From Saprospiraceae bacterium (GTDB lineage: Bacteria > Bacteroidota > Bacteroidia > Chitinophagales > Saprospiraceae), in assembly GCA_020630045.1 (NCBI GenBank), contig JAHDCE010000029.1, positions 1 to 14,720 of the forward strand: a DNA stretch of 14,720 nt, written 5' to 3'. Below, piece by piece: positions 7,981-14,580 of the stretch. Position 1 is the stretch's first letter; every line of letters begins with the position of its first letter. The position numbers and the translations under genes are program-made. The notes below the pieces were generated by a model. That model made no database searches. It was given only the letters and a program-made list of their open reading frames with translations, and was not told where the DNA came from.

Positions 7981-8272
7981 TATATTTCCGTTGAATAATT
8001 CCATGATATTCTTGCATGCGGAGTACCATGTCCTTTTCTTGACGGGTTTGAAATTCCAGATGAAGCAAATATTCAGGAGCGGTCGCATCTTTATCAAACA
8101 CCTTTGCCAAGAAGTCCACTTCCCTTGCAGTCGTGATATTCAAACTTTCAGAGACTTGTTCGATCCTTCGATCTTTTATATCCAAAAATTTTAGAGCGAA
8201 GGGCAATATAATTGACTGGATGTTTTCTTTGAATATTTTATCATAGGCTTGGGTTTCTTGATTCTTTTCCAT
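7955..8272 (-). pseudogene. N-terminal fragment of the same Rpn-family nuclease-like gene
   Basis: This is the 5' part of the split gene. Residues 1-98 are native (AYDKIFKENIQSIILPFALKFL at the start, a typical Rpn opening) and the last seven (YSVKSNV) are read from the inserted element before a stop. It holds the residues expected of a PD-(D/E)XK active site: D53 in AREVDFLAKV and E73-x-Q75 in LLHLEFQT. The break falls after residue 98, just past the nuclease core motifs, so the fold is probably incomplete. Joined to the downstream part without the insert, it gives a continuous 296-residue protein, a normal length for the family. ATG at 8272 is the only sensible start. No clear promoter was seen in the 180-bp divergent gap. 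Confidence 0.78.
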
Positions 8273-8381
8273 TCGTCCATATCGGGTTTTGATACCCTAA
8301 AGTGTTCCGTAATACATATTTGTTACCCCATTCACCTCCTGTCTCAATCAGTTAAAAAGGGGTTAAAAGGAATAACAACTG

Positions 8382-8413
8382 TTGAACATCACCTATTCTT
8401 TTGACTATATTAG
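8382..8413 (+). promoter_or_regulatory. Bacteroidota-type promoter of the thioredoxin-like gene
   Basis: TTG (8382-8384), a 21-base spacer, and TATATTAG (8406-8413), one mismatch from TAnnTTTG. The spacing is the same as at 271-302. The predicted start near 8420 lies downstream of the longer possible start codon, supporting translation from 8454. Confidence 0.5.
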
Positions 8414-8453
8414 CTTCGCTAACGCAATTACCAATCTTATTATTAGAATCAAC

Positions 8454-8948
8454 ATGAAACTATTTCAATTTTTCGCCATTGCCATTTGCTTGTGCTTGAC
8501 TACTACTATTTTTGCACAAAGAACGGTTCCTGCCATTGATGTAAAAACCCTTTCGGGTAAAAGTGTAAATATTCAAGATTATACCAATGATGGCAAATTG
8601 ACCATTTTGAGCTTTTGGGCGACTTGGTGTTCTCCTTGTAAAAAAGAATTAAACACAATCGCCGATTACTATGAGGAATGGCAAGATGAATATGATGTCC
8701 AATTGGTAGCCGTAACTATTGATAATGCTCGCGCACTTCGGAAGGTAAAGCCGATGGTGGATAATTTCGGTTGGGATTATATCATATTGAGTGACCAAAA
8801 TGAGGATTTGAAAAAAGCGATGAATTTCCAGACGGTCCCTCAAACTTTTGTTATTGACCAAGATGGAAAAATCGTTTATACGCATTCCGGATACAAGCCG
8901 GGTGATGAAGCGGAACTAGAAGAAGTTCTTAAAGAACATTCCCGATAA
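8454..8948 (+). CDS. Exported thioredoxin-fold protein (TlpA/ResA-like thiol-disulfide oxidoreductase)
   Basis: This is a 164-residue periplasmic or membrane-tethered oxidoreductase. It starts with a signal peptide (MKLFQFFAIAICLCL..., likely cut near FAQ at 20-22). The thioredoxin active site is FWATWCSPCKKEL, with C59 and C62, and the cis-proline is P129 in TVPQTF, followed by VIDQDGKIVYTHSGY. This is the AhpC/TSA-Redoxin arrangement seen in TlpA, ResA and similar proteins that reduce or exchange disulfides outside the cytoplasm. The substrate cannot be told; no cytochrome c maturation genes are adjacent. An upstream in-frame ATG at 8382 would add 24 residues but overlaps the predicted promoter and lacks signal-peptide character, so 8454 is preferred. 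It stands alone and ends at a bidirectional terminator. Confidence 0.88.
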   Translation: MKLFQFFAIAICLCLTTTIFAQRTVPAIDVKTLSGKSVNIQDYTNDGKLTILSFWATWCSPCKKELNTIADYYEEWQDEYDVQLVAVTIDNARALRKVKPMVDNFGWDYIILSDQNEDLKKAMNFQTVPQTFVIDQDGKIVYTHSGYKPGDEAELEEVLKEHSR

Positions 8949-8970
8949 GGATTGACTTTAAAAATAAAAA

Positions 8971-9010
8971 ATACCGCATTGAGAACTATCTCAATGCGGT
9001 ATTTTTTTTT
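8971..9010. terminator. Bidirectional intrinsic terminator
   Basis: ATACCGCATTGAGA (8971-8984) pairs perfectly with TCTCAATGCGGTAT (8989-9002) around a 4-base loop. An A-rich run lies before it (8960-8971) and a T-run after it (9002-9010), so it works on both strands, serving the convergent thioredoxin-like and desaturase-family genes. Confidence 0.9.
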
Positions 9011-9054
9011 ACTAGTAGAGGTTTTTAGACACAAAAATTCCAAAAACATATTTA

Positions 9055-9915
9055 TCACAATTTTTCCTCCTTCTCATATTCTATCATTTTGCGATAACCG
9101 ACAAAAGGCAACTTCAATAAAAAGCCGATACTTTCCACATCTTTGGCATCCGGATAAGTATCCACTCCGTACACCAATTTTTCGTTATCTACCTTAACGT
9201 AAGTACCGAATATCCGATCCCAAAAAGAAAAGATATTTCCATAATTGGAATCACTATAAGGTTGGCGGTGGTGGTGGTGTACACGGTGCATATCCGGCGT
9301 ACAAAAGAACAATACCAAAAAGCTATCCAACCATTTCGGAACACGAATATTGGAATGGTTGAATTGGGTCAATATCAAAGACATGGTTTGATAGAAAAAC
9401 ACCAACCATATCGGAGCGCCGGTGACGATGATCGCCAAGGCGGTAAATATGAAACGGAATACACTTTCACCTGGATGGTGTCGATTGCCGCTTGTCGTAT
9501 CAACATGTTGATCCGTGTGGTGAATAACATGAAACTGCCACAACACTTTTATTTTATGTTCAATGAAATGAATCAGCCAAGCGCCAATAAAATCCATCAA
9601 CATCAAGCCGACCAGCATTTGGAGCCACAAGTCCATTTCTATCCAATTGAGGACACCGAAGTTGTAATGTTCGGGACCGACCAGCCTTGATGTTTCCAAA
9701 AGGAGAAATGCCAAAGGCAAATTCACCAAAATGGTGGTTAATGTGAAAAATAGATTGTGAAGCGTGTGTTTGGTTCGATTGTAGGTCATTTCGAAAAAGG
9801 GAATTCCCTGTTCCAAAATCATAAAAAGCGCCAAGCCACCGACCAGTAAAATGGATCGGTGCTTCGTCGGCATATCCATGAAATAATTCTTGACCTCTAT
9901 TAATAACTCCTCCAT
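9055..9915 (-). CDS. Sterol desaturase / fatty acid hydroxylase superfamily membrane protein
   Basis: This 286-residue integral membrane di-iron enzyme candidate has the superfamily's histidine clusters in order: HFIEH (116-120), HVIHH (129-133), HH with a following PGES (146-151), H187 (FNHSNI) and HRVHH (210-214), then the conserved NYGNIFSFWDRIFGTY (224-239). These bind two irons for O2-dependent hydroxylation or desaturation of a lipid C-H bond. Hydrophobic segments lie at about 20-40, 55-75, 97-115, 155-180 and 196-206. The substrate (sterol, hopanoid, carotenoid or fatty acyl chain) cannot be read from the sequence. The frame is open to 9966, but a perfect -7 box (TATTTTTG, 9933-9940) lies inside that extension, so M at 9915 is chosen. 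It follows the lipoprotein and tex genes on the same strand, with its own probable promoter. Confidence 0.88.
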   Translation of the reverse strand: MEELLIEVKNYFMDMPTKHRSILLVGGLALFMILEQGIPFFEMTYNRTKHTLHNLFFTLTTILVNLPLAFLLLETSRLVGPEHYNFGVLNWIEMDLWLQMLVGLMLMDFIGAWLIHFIEHKIKVLWQFHVIHHTDQHVDTTSGNRHHPGESVFRFIFTALAIIVTGAPIWLVFFYQTMSLILTQFNHSNIRVPKWLDSFLVLFFCTPDMHRVHHHHRQPYSDSNYGNIFSFWDRIFGTYVKVDNEKLVYGVDTYPDAKDVESIGFLLKLPFVGYRKMIEYEKEEKL

Positions 9916-9932
9916 TGCCAGATAATTTGTTC

Positions 9933-9940
9933 CAAAAATA
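9933..9940 (-). promoter_or_regulatory. -7 promoter box of the desaturase-family gene
   Basis: The minus strand reads TATTTTTG, an exact TAnnTTTG, 17 bases before the ATG at 9915. The only nearby upstream TTG (9956-9958) is 15 bases away, shorter than usual. It decides the start codon in favour of 9915. Confidence 0.5.
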
Positions 9941-9985
9941 AAAGGAATTTCCGGGCAATGGTTCATTGTATCGAATCATTTTTTA

Positions 9986-10549
9986 TCAATCCATGCACAA
10001 CTCTTCTTCCGGAAGGCAAGCATCGCCCGAATCAGGCAATCCATCCGCATCACTTAAGAGTTTACTCCAAGCTTTTCCTCCTAGGCCGAGAACCCCTTTC
10101 CCGATCTTACCGGACATTTTCATCAAGAAGGCATAAGTCTTATATTTCCTCCTGAATTTCGGATACAAATCCACCAAGTCTTTGCTATATGGTTTTTTGA
10201 CCATTGCGAATGCCGTGGATAGCTTAGCGGGACCGGACATTCCTTCTTGCCAGGTGCCGACTTCCTTCAATATGCGATCGATACTTTTGTTATTTTGATC
10301 AAAATATTTCTTTCCATATTCCGCTCCCTTTTTGGGATTGGTAAAGCGGATGGTCTGCCCCATCATATCAACGAAGCTGGTAGCCAATGCATCCATTTTC
10401 CTTTCCGGAGATGATTTGGAAAACGCTGCTGTCTCCAACATCCTTTTATGATCGTCTAACCATTGGTTCTGCTTTTTAATGGCACATCCGGAAGACAGTA
10501 TCATCGCCGTACAAGCGAACATCATTATTTTTAAAATCGATTTTTTCAT
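9986..10549 (-). CDS. Hypothetical lipoprotein
   Basis: This 187-residue protein is of unrecognised family. A lipoprotein signal peptide (MKKSILKIMMFACTAMILSSGC, lipobox SSGC, C22) is followed by basic residues (AIKKQNQW), unlike the acidic surface-export signal, so the inner leaflet of the outer membrane is more likely. The body is mostly helical and rich in Lys, Met and Gly. It ends in an acidic tail with two cysteines (ACLPEEELCMD) that could form a disulfide. A start five residues earlier (10564) is possible, but the signal peptide fits 10549 better. It lies 69 bases downstream of tex on the same strand with no terminator between, so it may be read through from tex. No function can be assigned. 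Confidence 0.7.
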   Translation of the reverse strand: MKKSILKIMMFACTAMILSSGCAIKKQNQWLDDHKRMLETAAFSKSSPERKMDALATSFVDMMGQTIRFTNPKKGAEYGKKYFDQNNKSIDRILKEVGTWQEGMSGPAKLSTAFAMVKKPYSKDLVDLYPKFRRKYKTYAFLMKMSGKIGKGVLGLGGKAWSKLLSDADGLPDSGDACLPEEELCMD

Positions 10550-10618
10550 AATTTCTAATTTCAATTTGAAACGTTCAATTCATAATAGATTATTTCCTAA
10601 TCACAGGTTATTGAAATC

Positions 10619-12739
10619 CTAATCTTTCATCGACAATTGGATTCGTTTTCTTTGCAAGTCGATGCCGGTGACACGAACCATCACCTTCTGATCTAATTTC
10701 AATACTTCTGACGGATCTTTTATAAATCGGTCAGTAATTTGTGATATATGAACCAAGCCATTCTCCTTGATACCGATGTCAACGAATGCACCGAACTTGG
10801 TCAGATTCGTTACGATGCCGGGAACTCGCAGTCCTTCATACAACTGATTGATGTCGTGGATATCGGCAAATGAAAACACCTCCGCTTCTCCCCTAGGATC
10901 AAGTCCCGGTTTTTCCAGTTCTTTCATGATGTCTTGTAATGTCGGCAAACCGATGGCTCCGGAAATATATTGACGGATGTCAATCCTTTCTCGGTCGGAT
11001 TTTGAAGCCAATAAATCATTGACTGATGCTCCGGCATCTTTGGCCATTTTTTCAACCAAACCATATCGCTCCGGATGTACCGCACTATTATCCAATGGAT
11101 GTTTAGCGTCCGGAATCCTGAGAAAACCGGCTGATTGTTCAAATGCCTTCGCTCCCAATCCGGCTACTTTCATCAACTCCTTTCTAGAACTAAATCCATC
11201 TTTTTGCCTGCGATATTCTACAATATTCTTGGCCGTCCTTGCCGTAATCCCGGACACATATTTCAATAAATATGGACTGGCCGTATTGAGGTTGACCCCT
11301 ACCCGATTCACTGCTAGAGAAACGACTTCATCCAATTTGTCTTTTAATAATGTCTGATTCACATCATGTTGGTATTGTCCGACACCTATGGACTTGGGAT
11401 CGATTTTCACCAATTCGGACAAGGGATCCATCAAACGACGGGCGATGGAAATTGCTCCCCGAACCGTCAAATCCAAATCCGGGAATTCTTCCCGAGCCAC
11501 TTCTGATGCGGAATAAATGGACGCTCCGGCTTCATTGACCATGAACACTTGAATGTCGGCGTCCTTCCCTATGGTATTCTTTACAAAGCGTTCCGTTTCC
11601 CTTCCTGCCGTTCCGTTTCCGATGGCAATCGCTTCTATTTGGTGTTTTTCTATCCAGCGACCGATTTTCAGAGCGGCATCATCCGTCTTATTTTGTGGTG
11701 GATGGGGATATATCGTCCCATTTTCCAATAAGGAGCCATGTTCGTCCAGACAAACGACCTTGCAGCCCGTCCGAAAGCCGGGATCAAGGCCAAGTATCGG
11801 TTTTTGCCCTAGGGGAGCCGCTAGAAGCAACTGCCTCAAGTTTTCCGAAAAAACAGCAATCGCTTCCTTATCAGCGGCTTCTTTTGATGCTTTCCGAAAT
11901 TCCGTTTCTATAGCAGGTGACAATAGCCTTTTATAGCCGTCTTTGACAGCGATGGCGACTTGCTCGGCACAGTCGCCCCTTCCCTTGACAAATATCCTTT
12001 CCAACCTTTCAATGGCTCTGTCTTCATCAATACTGATGGAGACCCTTAAAAAACCTTCTGATTCCGCTCGACGGATGGCTAATAGTCGATGGCTCGGGCA
12101 ACGTGACAGTCGCTCTTCAAAATCGAAGTAGTCCTTATACTTTGCGGCTTCTTCTTTTTTCTTTTGTACGACCTTTGCGGAAATGGTGGCATAACGTTCG
12201 AATCCTTCTCTAACCCGTCGGCGAGATCGGCCGTCTTCGCTCACCCACTCTGCGATAATGTCCCGAGCACCGCCTAGTGCGGCATCCACATCTTGGACAT
12301 CTTTGGAAATGAATTTCCGAGCTTTTCCATCCAAATCGTATTCGCGTTGTGCCATTATGATTTTGGCTAAGGGTTCGAGTCCCTTTTCCCTTGCCATACT
12401 CGCCCTTGTTTTCCGCTTGGGGCGGAATGGTAAATAAATATCTTCCAGTTCACTGGACACCCAACAATTTTTGATGCGTTTTTCAAGTTCAGGAGTGAGT
12501 TTGCCCTGCTCCTGAATCGAACCCAGTACGGTTTCTTTTCTTTTATCCAATTCTTGTAGCGACTTCCATTCCGATTGGACGGACGAAACTTGCAATTCGT
12601 CCATGCTTCCGGTCGCCTCTTTCCGATACCGGGAAATGAAAGGAATGGTAGCTCCATCTTCTAGGAGTCGAATAGTAGCGTTAATGGATTTTTCCGGCAA
12701 TCCCAGCCGTTGTTTTATGATTTGAATATGGGATGACAT
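10619..12739 (-). CDS. tex: Tex family transcription accessory / RNA-binding protein
   Basis: Tex is a conserved nucleic-acid-binding protein (YhgF in E. coli) linked to transcription and RNA turnover. The 706-residue product shows the full domain order: N-terminal helical region with TIPFISRYRKEATGSMDELQ (31-50), DIYLPFRPKRKTRA (100-113), a YqgF/RNase H-like domain (about 314-440, opening ILGLDPGFRTGCK), paired helix-hairpin-helix motifs (about 484-541, NLNTASPYLLKYVSGI and LMKVAGLG), and a C-terminal S1 domain (about 637-705, GIVTNLTKFGAFVDIGIKENGLVHIS). It lacks the longer C-terminal tail of the 773-residue E. coli protein. The frame is open to 12790 through a TTG, but that stretch contains the promoter; M at 12739 matches the family start. 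Confidence 0.96.
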   Translation of the reverse strand: MSSHIQIIKQRLGLPEKSINATIRLLEDGATIPFISRYRKEATGSMDELQVSSVQSEWKSLQELDKRKETVLGSIQEQGKLTPELEKRIKNCWVSSELEDIYLPFRPKRKTRASMAREKGLEPLAKIIMAQREYDLDGKARKFISKDVQDVDAALGGARDIIAEWVSEDGRSRRRVREGFERYATISAKVVQKKKEEAAKYKDYFDFEERLSRCPSHRLLAIRRAESEGFLRVSISIDEDRAIERLERIFVKGRGDCAEQVAIAVKDGYKRLLSPAIETEFRKASKEAADKEAIAVFSENLRQLLLAAPLGQKPILGLDPGFRTGCKVVCLDEHGSLLENGTIYPHPPQNKTDDAALKIGRWIEKHQIEAIAIGNGTAGRETERFVKNTIGKDADIQVFMVNEAGASIYSASEVAREEFPDLDLTVRGAISIARRLMDPLSELVKIDPKSIGVGQYQHDVNQTLLKDKLDEVVSLAVNRVGVNLNTASPYLLKYVSGITARTAKNIVEYRRQKDGFSSRKELMKVAGLGAKAFEQSAGFLRIPDAKHPLDNSAVHPERYGLVEKMAKDAGASVNDLLASKSDRERIDIRQYISGAIGLPTLQDIMKELEKPGLDPRGEAEVFSFADIHDINQLYEGLRVPGIVTNLTKFGAFVDIGIKENGLVHISQITDRFIKDPSEVLKLDQKVMVRVTGIDLQRKRIQLSMKD

Positions 12740-12748
12740 ATCTTGAAG

Positions 12749-12779
12749 TTTGAAAGAACCAAGGTACGGTTTTCCTTTG
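12749..12779 (+). promoter_or_regulatory. Promoter of the Dabb-domain lipoprotein gene
   Basis: TTTG (12749-12752), a 19-base spacer, and TTCCTTTG (12772-12779), one mismatch from TAnnTTTG. It overlaps the tex promoter on the other strand. The predicted transcript start is near 12786, leaving a short leader. Confidence 0.45.
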
Positions 12780-12791
12780 CATAGTAACAAA
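12759..12791 (-). promoter_or_regulatory. Promoter of tex
   Basis: On the minus strand: TTTG (12791-12788), a 21-base spacer, and TACCTTGG (12766-12759), one mismatch from TAnnTTTG. The leader to the ATG at 12739 is about 13 bases. It rules out the longer start at 12790. Confidence 0.55.
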
Positions 12792-12799
12792 CTAGAAAC

Positions 12800-13294
12800 A
12801 TGACTTCAAAGATGAAATTTAATGGCTTCGCAATAATACTCCTGCTCGTATTTTCGGCTTGTGGGCCTGATGGAGCCATATTAGAAAAAGTCGATCGACT
12901 AGAAAAACAAGTTACCGAGCTCAAACAAGAAAACTCTTCGGTCATTGTCTCCTTGGATGAATACAAAGAAAAACTTTTGGAAGGCAGGTTGATTCACAAT
13001 GTTTTTTTCAATTTTAAAAAAGATATTTCCGATAAGGAAAAAGAGAATTTTAAATCGGAACTATTTCGTCTAGCGAACATCCCACACGTCCTAGATATTG
13101 AAGTCGCAGAACCTGCAGACACCGGTGACAAACGATTGCGAGAAGATTACGACATGGTCTTATTCATCACTTTTAGTGAGGAAGAACAATTGGCTAAATA
13201 CCAGATTCATGAAATTCATTTGGATGTCAAAAAAAATGTAGGTCCATATTTAGCCCAGGCACCATTCGTTTATGATTTTAAACAACGACAGTAA
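12800..13294 (+). CDS. Lipoprotein with a Dabb (stress-responsive alpha/beta-barrel) domain
   Basis: This is a 164-residue envelope protein. A lipoprotein signal (FAIILLLVFSAC, C21) leads to a short heptad-like coiled coil (ILEKVDRLEKQVTELKQEN, about 27-45). A Dabb ferredoxin-like domain follows (about 63-160), with LIHNVFFNFKKDI, the IPHVLDIEVAEPA strand and the YQIHEIHLDV motif that marks the family's conserved Y-x-x-H-x-x-H. Dabb domains usually dimerise into a barrel; most are cytoplasmic and poorly characterised, so a lipid-anchored version with a coiled coil is less usual. An alternative start is M5 (12812), and neither start has a Shine-Dalgarno sequence. The gene diverges from tex. 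It is followed by a hairpin at 13304-13339. Confidence 0.75.
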   Translation: MTSKMKFNGFAIILLLVFSACGPDGAILEKVDRLEKQVTELKQENSSVIVSLDEYKEKLLEGRLIHNVFFNFKKDISDKEKENFKSELFRLANIPHVLDIEVAEPADTGDKRLREDYDMVLFITFSEEEQLAKYQIHEIHLDVKKNVGPYLAQAPFVYDFKQRQ

Positions 13295-13303
13295 TTATAA
13301 ACG

Positions 13304-13339
13304 AGAAGGACTTGACCCATTCCTGAATCAAGTCCTTCT
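13304..13339. terminator. Hairpin after the Dabb-lipoprotein gene, probable terminator
   Basis: AGAAGGACTTGA (13304-13315) pairs perfectly with TCAAGTCCTTCT (13328-13339) around a 12-base loop, ten bases after the stop codon. There is no T-run on either side, so it may act only as an mRNA 3' end stabiliser or a weak terminator. Confidence 0.55.
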
Positions 13340-13476
13340 ACATTCTAACAACCCTCTTTCCGATTGGCTCGATTGTATTTTCATTTGGAATATTATTTTG
13401 GTTGTATAAAAAAGTTAGGCGGTTAGGCGGGGAGTATAAATATGATATGCTTGATTTCCATGATCTTCTTATTTGC

Positions 13477-13641
13477 CCTAGGTATGGTGACCGGTCTATA
13501 CTTTAGTAAAAGCTAATTCTTCTTGTTTTTCAAAAAGTCTCCCGAGGGAGTTGCATCACTTTTTTCAAAATCCGGTTTTAATGACAATTGAGTTAGCTAA
13601 TAAAAGTTTCGCCTTCACATTGTATAGCCGGTCAACCTAGG
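13477..13641. repeat. 165-bp imperfect inverted repeat (possible structured RNA or MITE remnant)
   Basis: The left arm begins CCTAGGTATGGTGACCGG then TCTATAC; the right arm, inverted, begins CCTAGGTTGACCGGCTATAC (13641-13622). A second paired block lies inside (about 13501-13520 with about 13590-13608, sharing ACTTT and AGCTAA), and CTCCC-GA-GGGAG is at the centre (13540-13551). Indels between the arms show that it is old or only structurally conserved. No target duplication was recognised. Confidence 0.45.
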
Positions 13642-13728
13642 AACCAAAATCTTTATTTTGATTTGATTGGGTATTAATTAATTGCTGATGGTACAAATAT
13701 GAGGGAGATATCCCCGCCGGGAAATGGC

Positions 13729-13791
13729 GAAGTAAAAACCGGTACAGGTGAGGTAAAAACCGGTCATTTTGACCTAAAAAGTGGTAATCAG
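13729..13791. repeat. Three tandem 21-bp direct repeats, candidate regulator binding sites
   Basis: Units start at 13729, 13750 and 13771. The core GTAAAAACCGGT is identical at 13732-13743 and 13753-13764; the third is CTAAAAAGTGGT (13774-13785). A dyad GGTCA-TTT-TGACC (13762-13774) spans units two and three. A 21-bp period equals two helical turns and is the spacing expected for LytTR-type regulators bound to paired direct repeats. It lies just after the LytTR gene, but there is no known target promoter. Confidence 0.6.
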
Positions 13792-13809
13792 GCTAAAAAA
13801 AGAAGTTCG

Positions 13810-14568
13810 TCAGATTAAACCGCTATCCTTTAAAGCATCTAAAAAGGAATCTTTTCGACGACGTGAAATGGGAATCCGAGAGCTATCGGACATAACGACG
13901 GAGCCGCCGTCATTCCTATGGTAACTCTTGATACAACCGGGATTGATAAGATGGGAATTGTGGATGCGAAGAAATCCATAATCTTCCAATAGTCGTTCGT
14001 ATTCTTTGAGGTGGCGTGTGGTATAGATTCGTTTTCCGTCCTTGGTATATAAAGAGGTGTTGCCGGCGTCCGACTCACAGCGAAGGATATCCGCTACGCG
14101 GATAAACTCCATTCCATCGGCGATGGGAACGGCGATTCGGTTGTCAGGACTATTGTGTCGACGATCTAAATTGTCAAGGAGGACTTTGTATTGGTCCATT
14201 TGCTGTTTGGATTGGATTTTTTGTTGGGCTTTCCCTACAGCAGCGACCAATTTCAAATCATTGATGGGCTTTTGGATAAAATGGAGGGCGTTGAATTCGA
14301 ATGCTTGGAGCGCATAGTTACCAAAGCCGGTAACGAAAATGATTTCGAAGTTTATTTTTTCGAATTTCTTGAGCAAGTCGAAGCCGGTTCCGTCTTGCAT
14401 ATTGACATCCAAAAAAACCAAATCCGGCGAATGGGATCGAATCAGGTCGAAGGCGGATTCTACCCCTTCGGCTTCGCCTATCACTTGTAGATATGGACAA
14501 TAGGTCGTTAGTAGCCCGGACAAGGCTTCTCTTTGGTTTTTTTCGTCATCGACGATAATCGCTTTCAT
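13810..14568 (-). CDS. LytTR-family response regulator
   Basis: This 252-residue cytoplasmic transcription regulator belongs to the LytT/AgrA class. The receiver domain (1-120) has the acidic pocket D7-D8, phosphoacceptor D54 (LVFLDVNMQDGTG), T80 (IIFVTGF) and K100-P101. A helical linker rich in Gln and Lys (about 112-136) leads to a LytTR DNA-binding domain (about 143-248), with the family signatures ILRCESDAGNTSLYTKDGKR, TRHLKEYERLL and FLRIHNSHLINPGCI. Phosphorylation by a partner kinase should promote dimerisation and binding to direct repeats about two helical turns apart. It starts 12 bases after the stop of a kinase gene on the same strand, so the two form an operon. The regulon is unknown; the 21-bp repeats just downstream are possible sites. 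Confidence 0.93.
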   Translation of the reverse strand: MKAIIVDDEKNQREALSGLLTTYCPYLQVIGEAEGVESAFDLIRSHSPDLVFLDVNMQDGTGFDLLKKFEKINFEIIFVTGFGNYALQAFEFNALHFIQKPINDLKLVAAVGKAQQKIQSKQQMDQYKVLLDNLDRRHNSPDNRIAVPIADGMEFIRVADILRCESDAGNTSLYTKDGKRIYTTRHLKEYERLLEDYGFLRIHNSHLINPGCIKSYHRNDGGSVVMSDSSRIPISRRRKDSFLDALKDSGLI

Positions 14569-14580
14569 GTAATTTCATGT

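Larger units (their letters stand above)
13295..13809. other. 515-bp convergent intergenic region rich in repeats
   Basis: There is no long open frame on either strand. It contains, left to right, a hairpin (13304-13339), a GTTAGGCG tandem (13414-13421 and 13422-13429), a possible 24-codon frame (13442-13516), a large inverted repeat (13477-13641) and three 21-bp direct repeats (13729-13791). Such a long gap between converging genes normally needs only a terminator, so a regulatory RNA or mobile-element remnant is suspected. Confidence 0.6.

Noticed and set aside
8329..8341. Strong Shine-Dalgarno-like AGGAGGTG on the minus strand
   Set aside because: The ATG just after it is too close and is followed by a stop after one codon, and it is not aligned with the start of the Rpn-like gene.
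9560..9979. 139-codon frame overlapping the desaturase-family gene on the same strand
   Set aside because: It is an out-of-frame shadow; the histidine motifs of the family are all in the other frame.
12740..12790. N-terminal extension of Tex from a TTG codon
   Set aside because: It covers the predicted tex promoter and has no counterpart at the start of known Tex proteins.
13414..13429. GTTAGGCG tandem repeat as a CRISPR or iteron-like array
   Set aside because: There are only two 8-bp units and no spacer structure; nothing in the window resembles a CRISPR array or replication origin.
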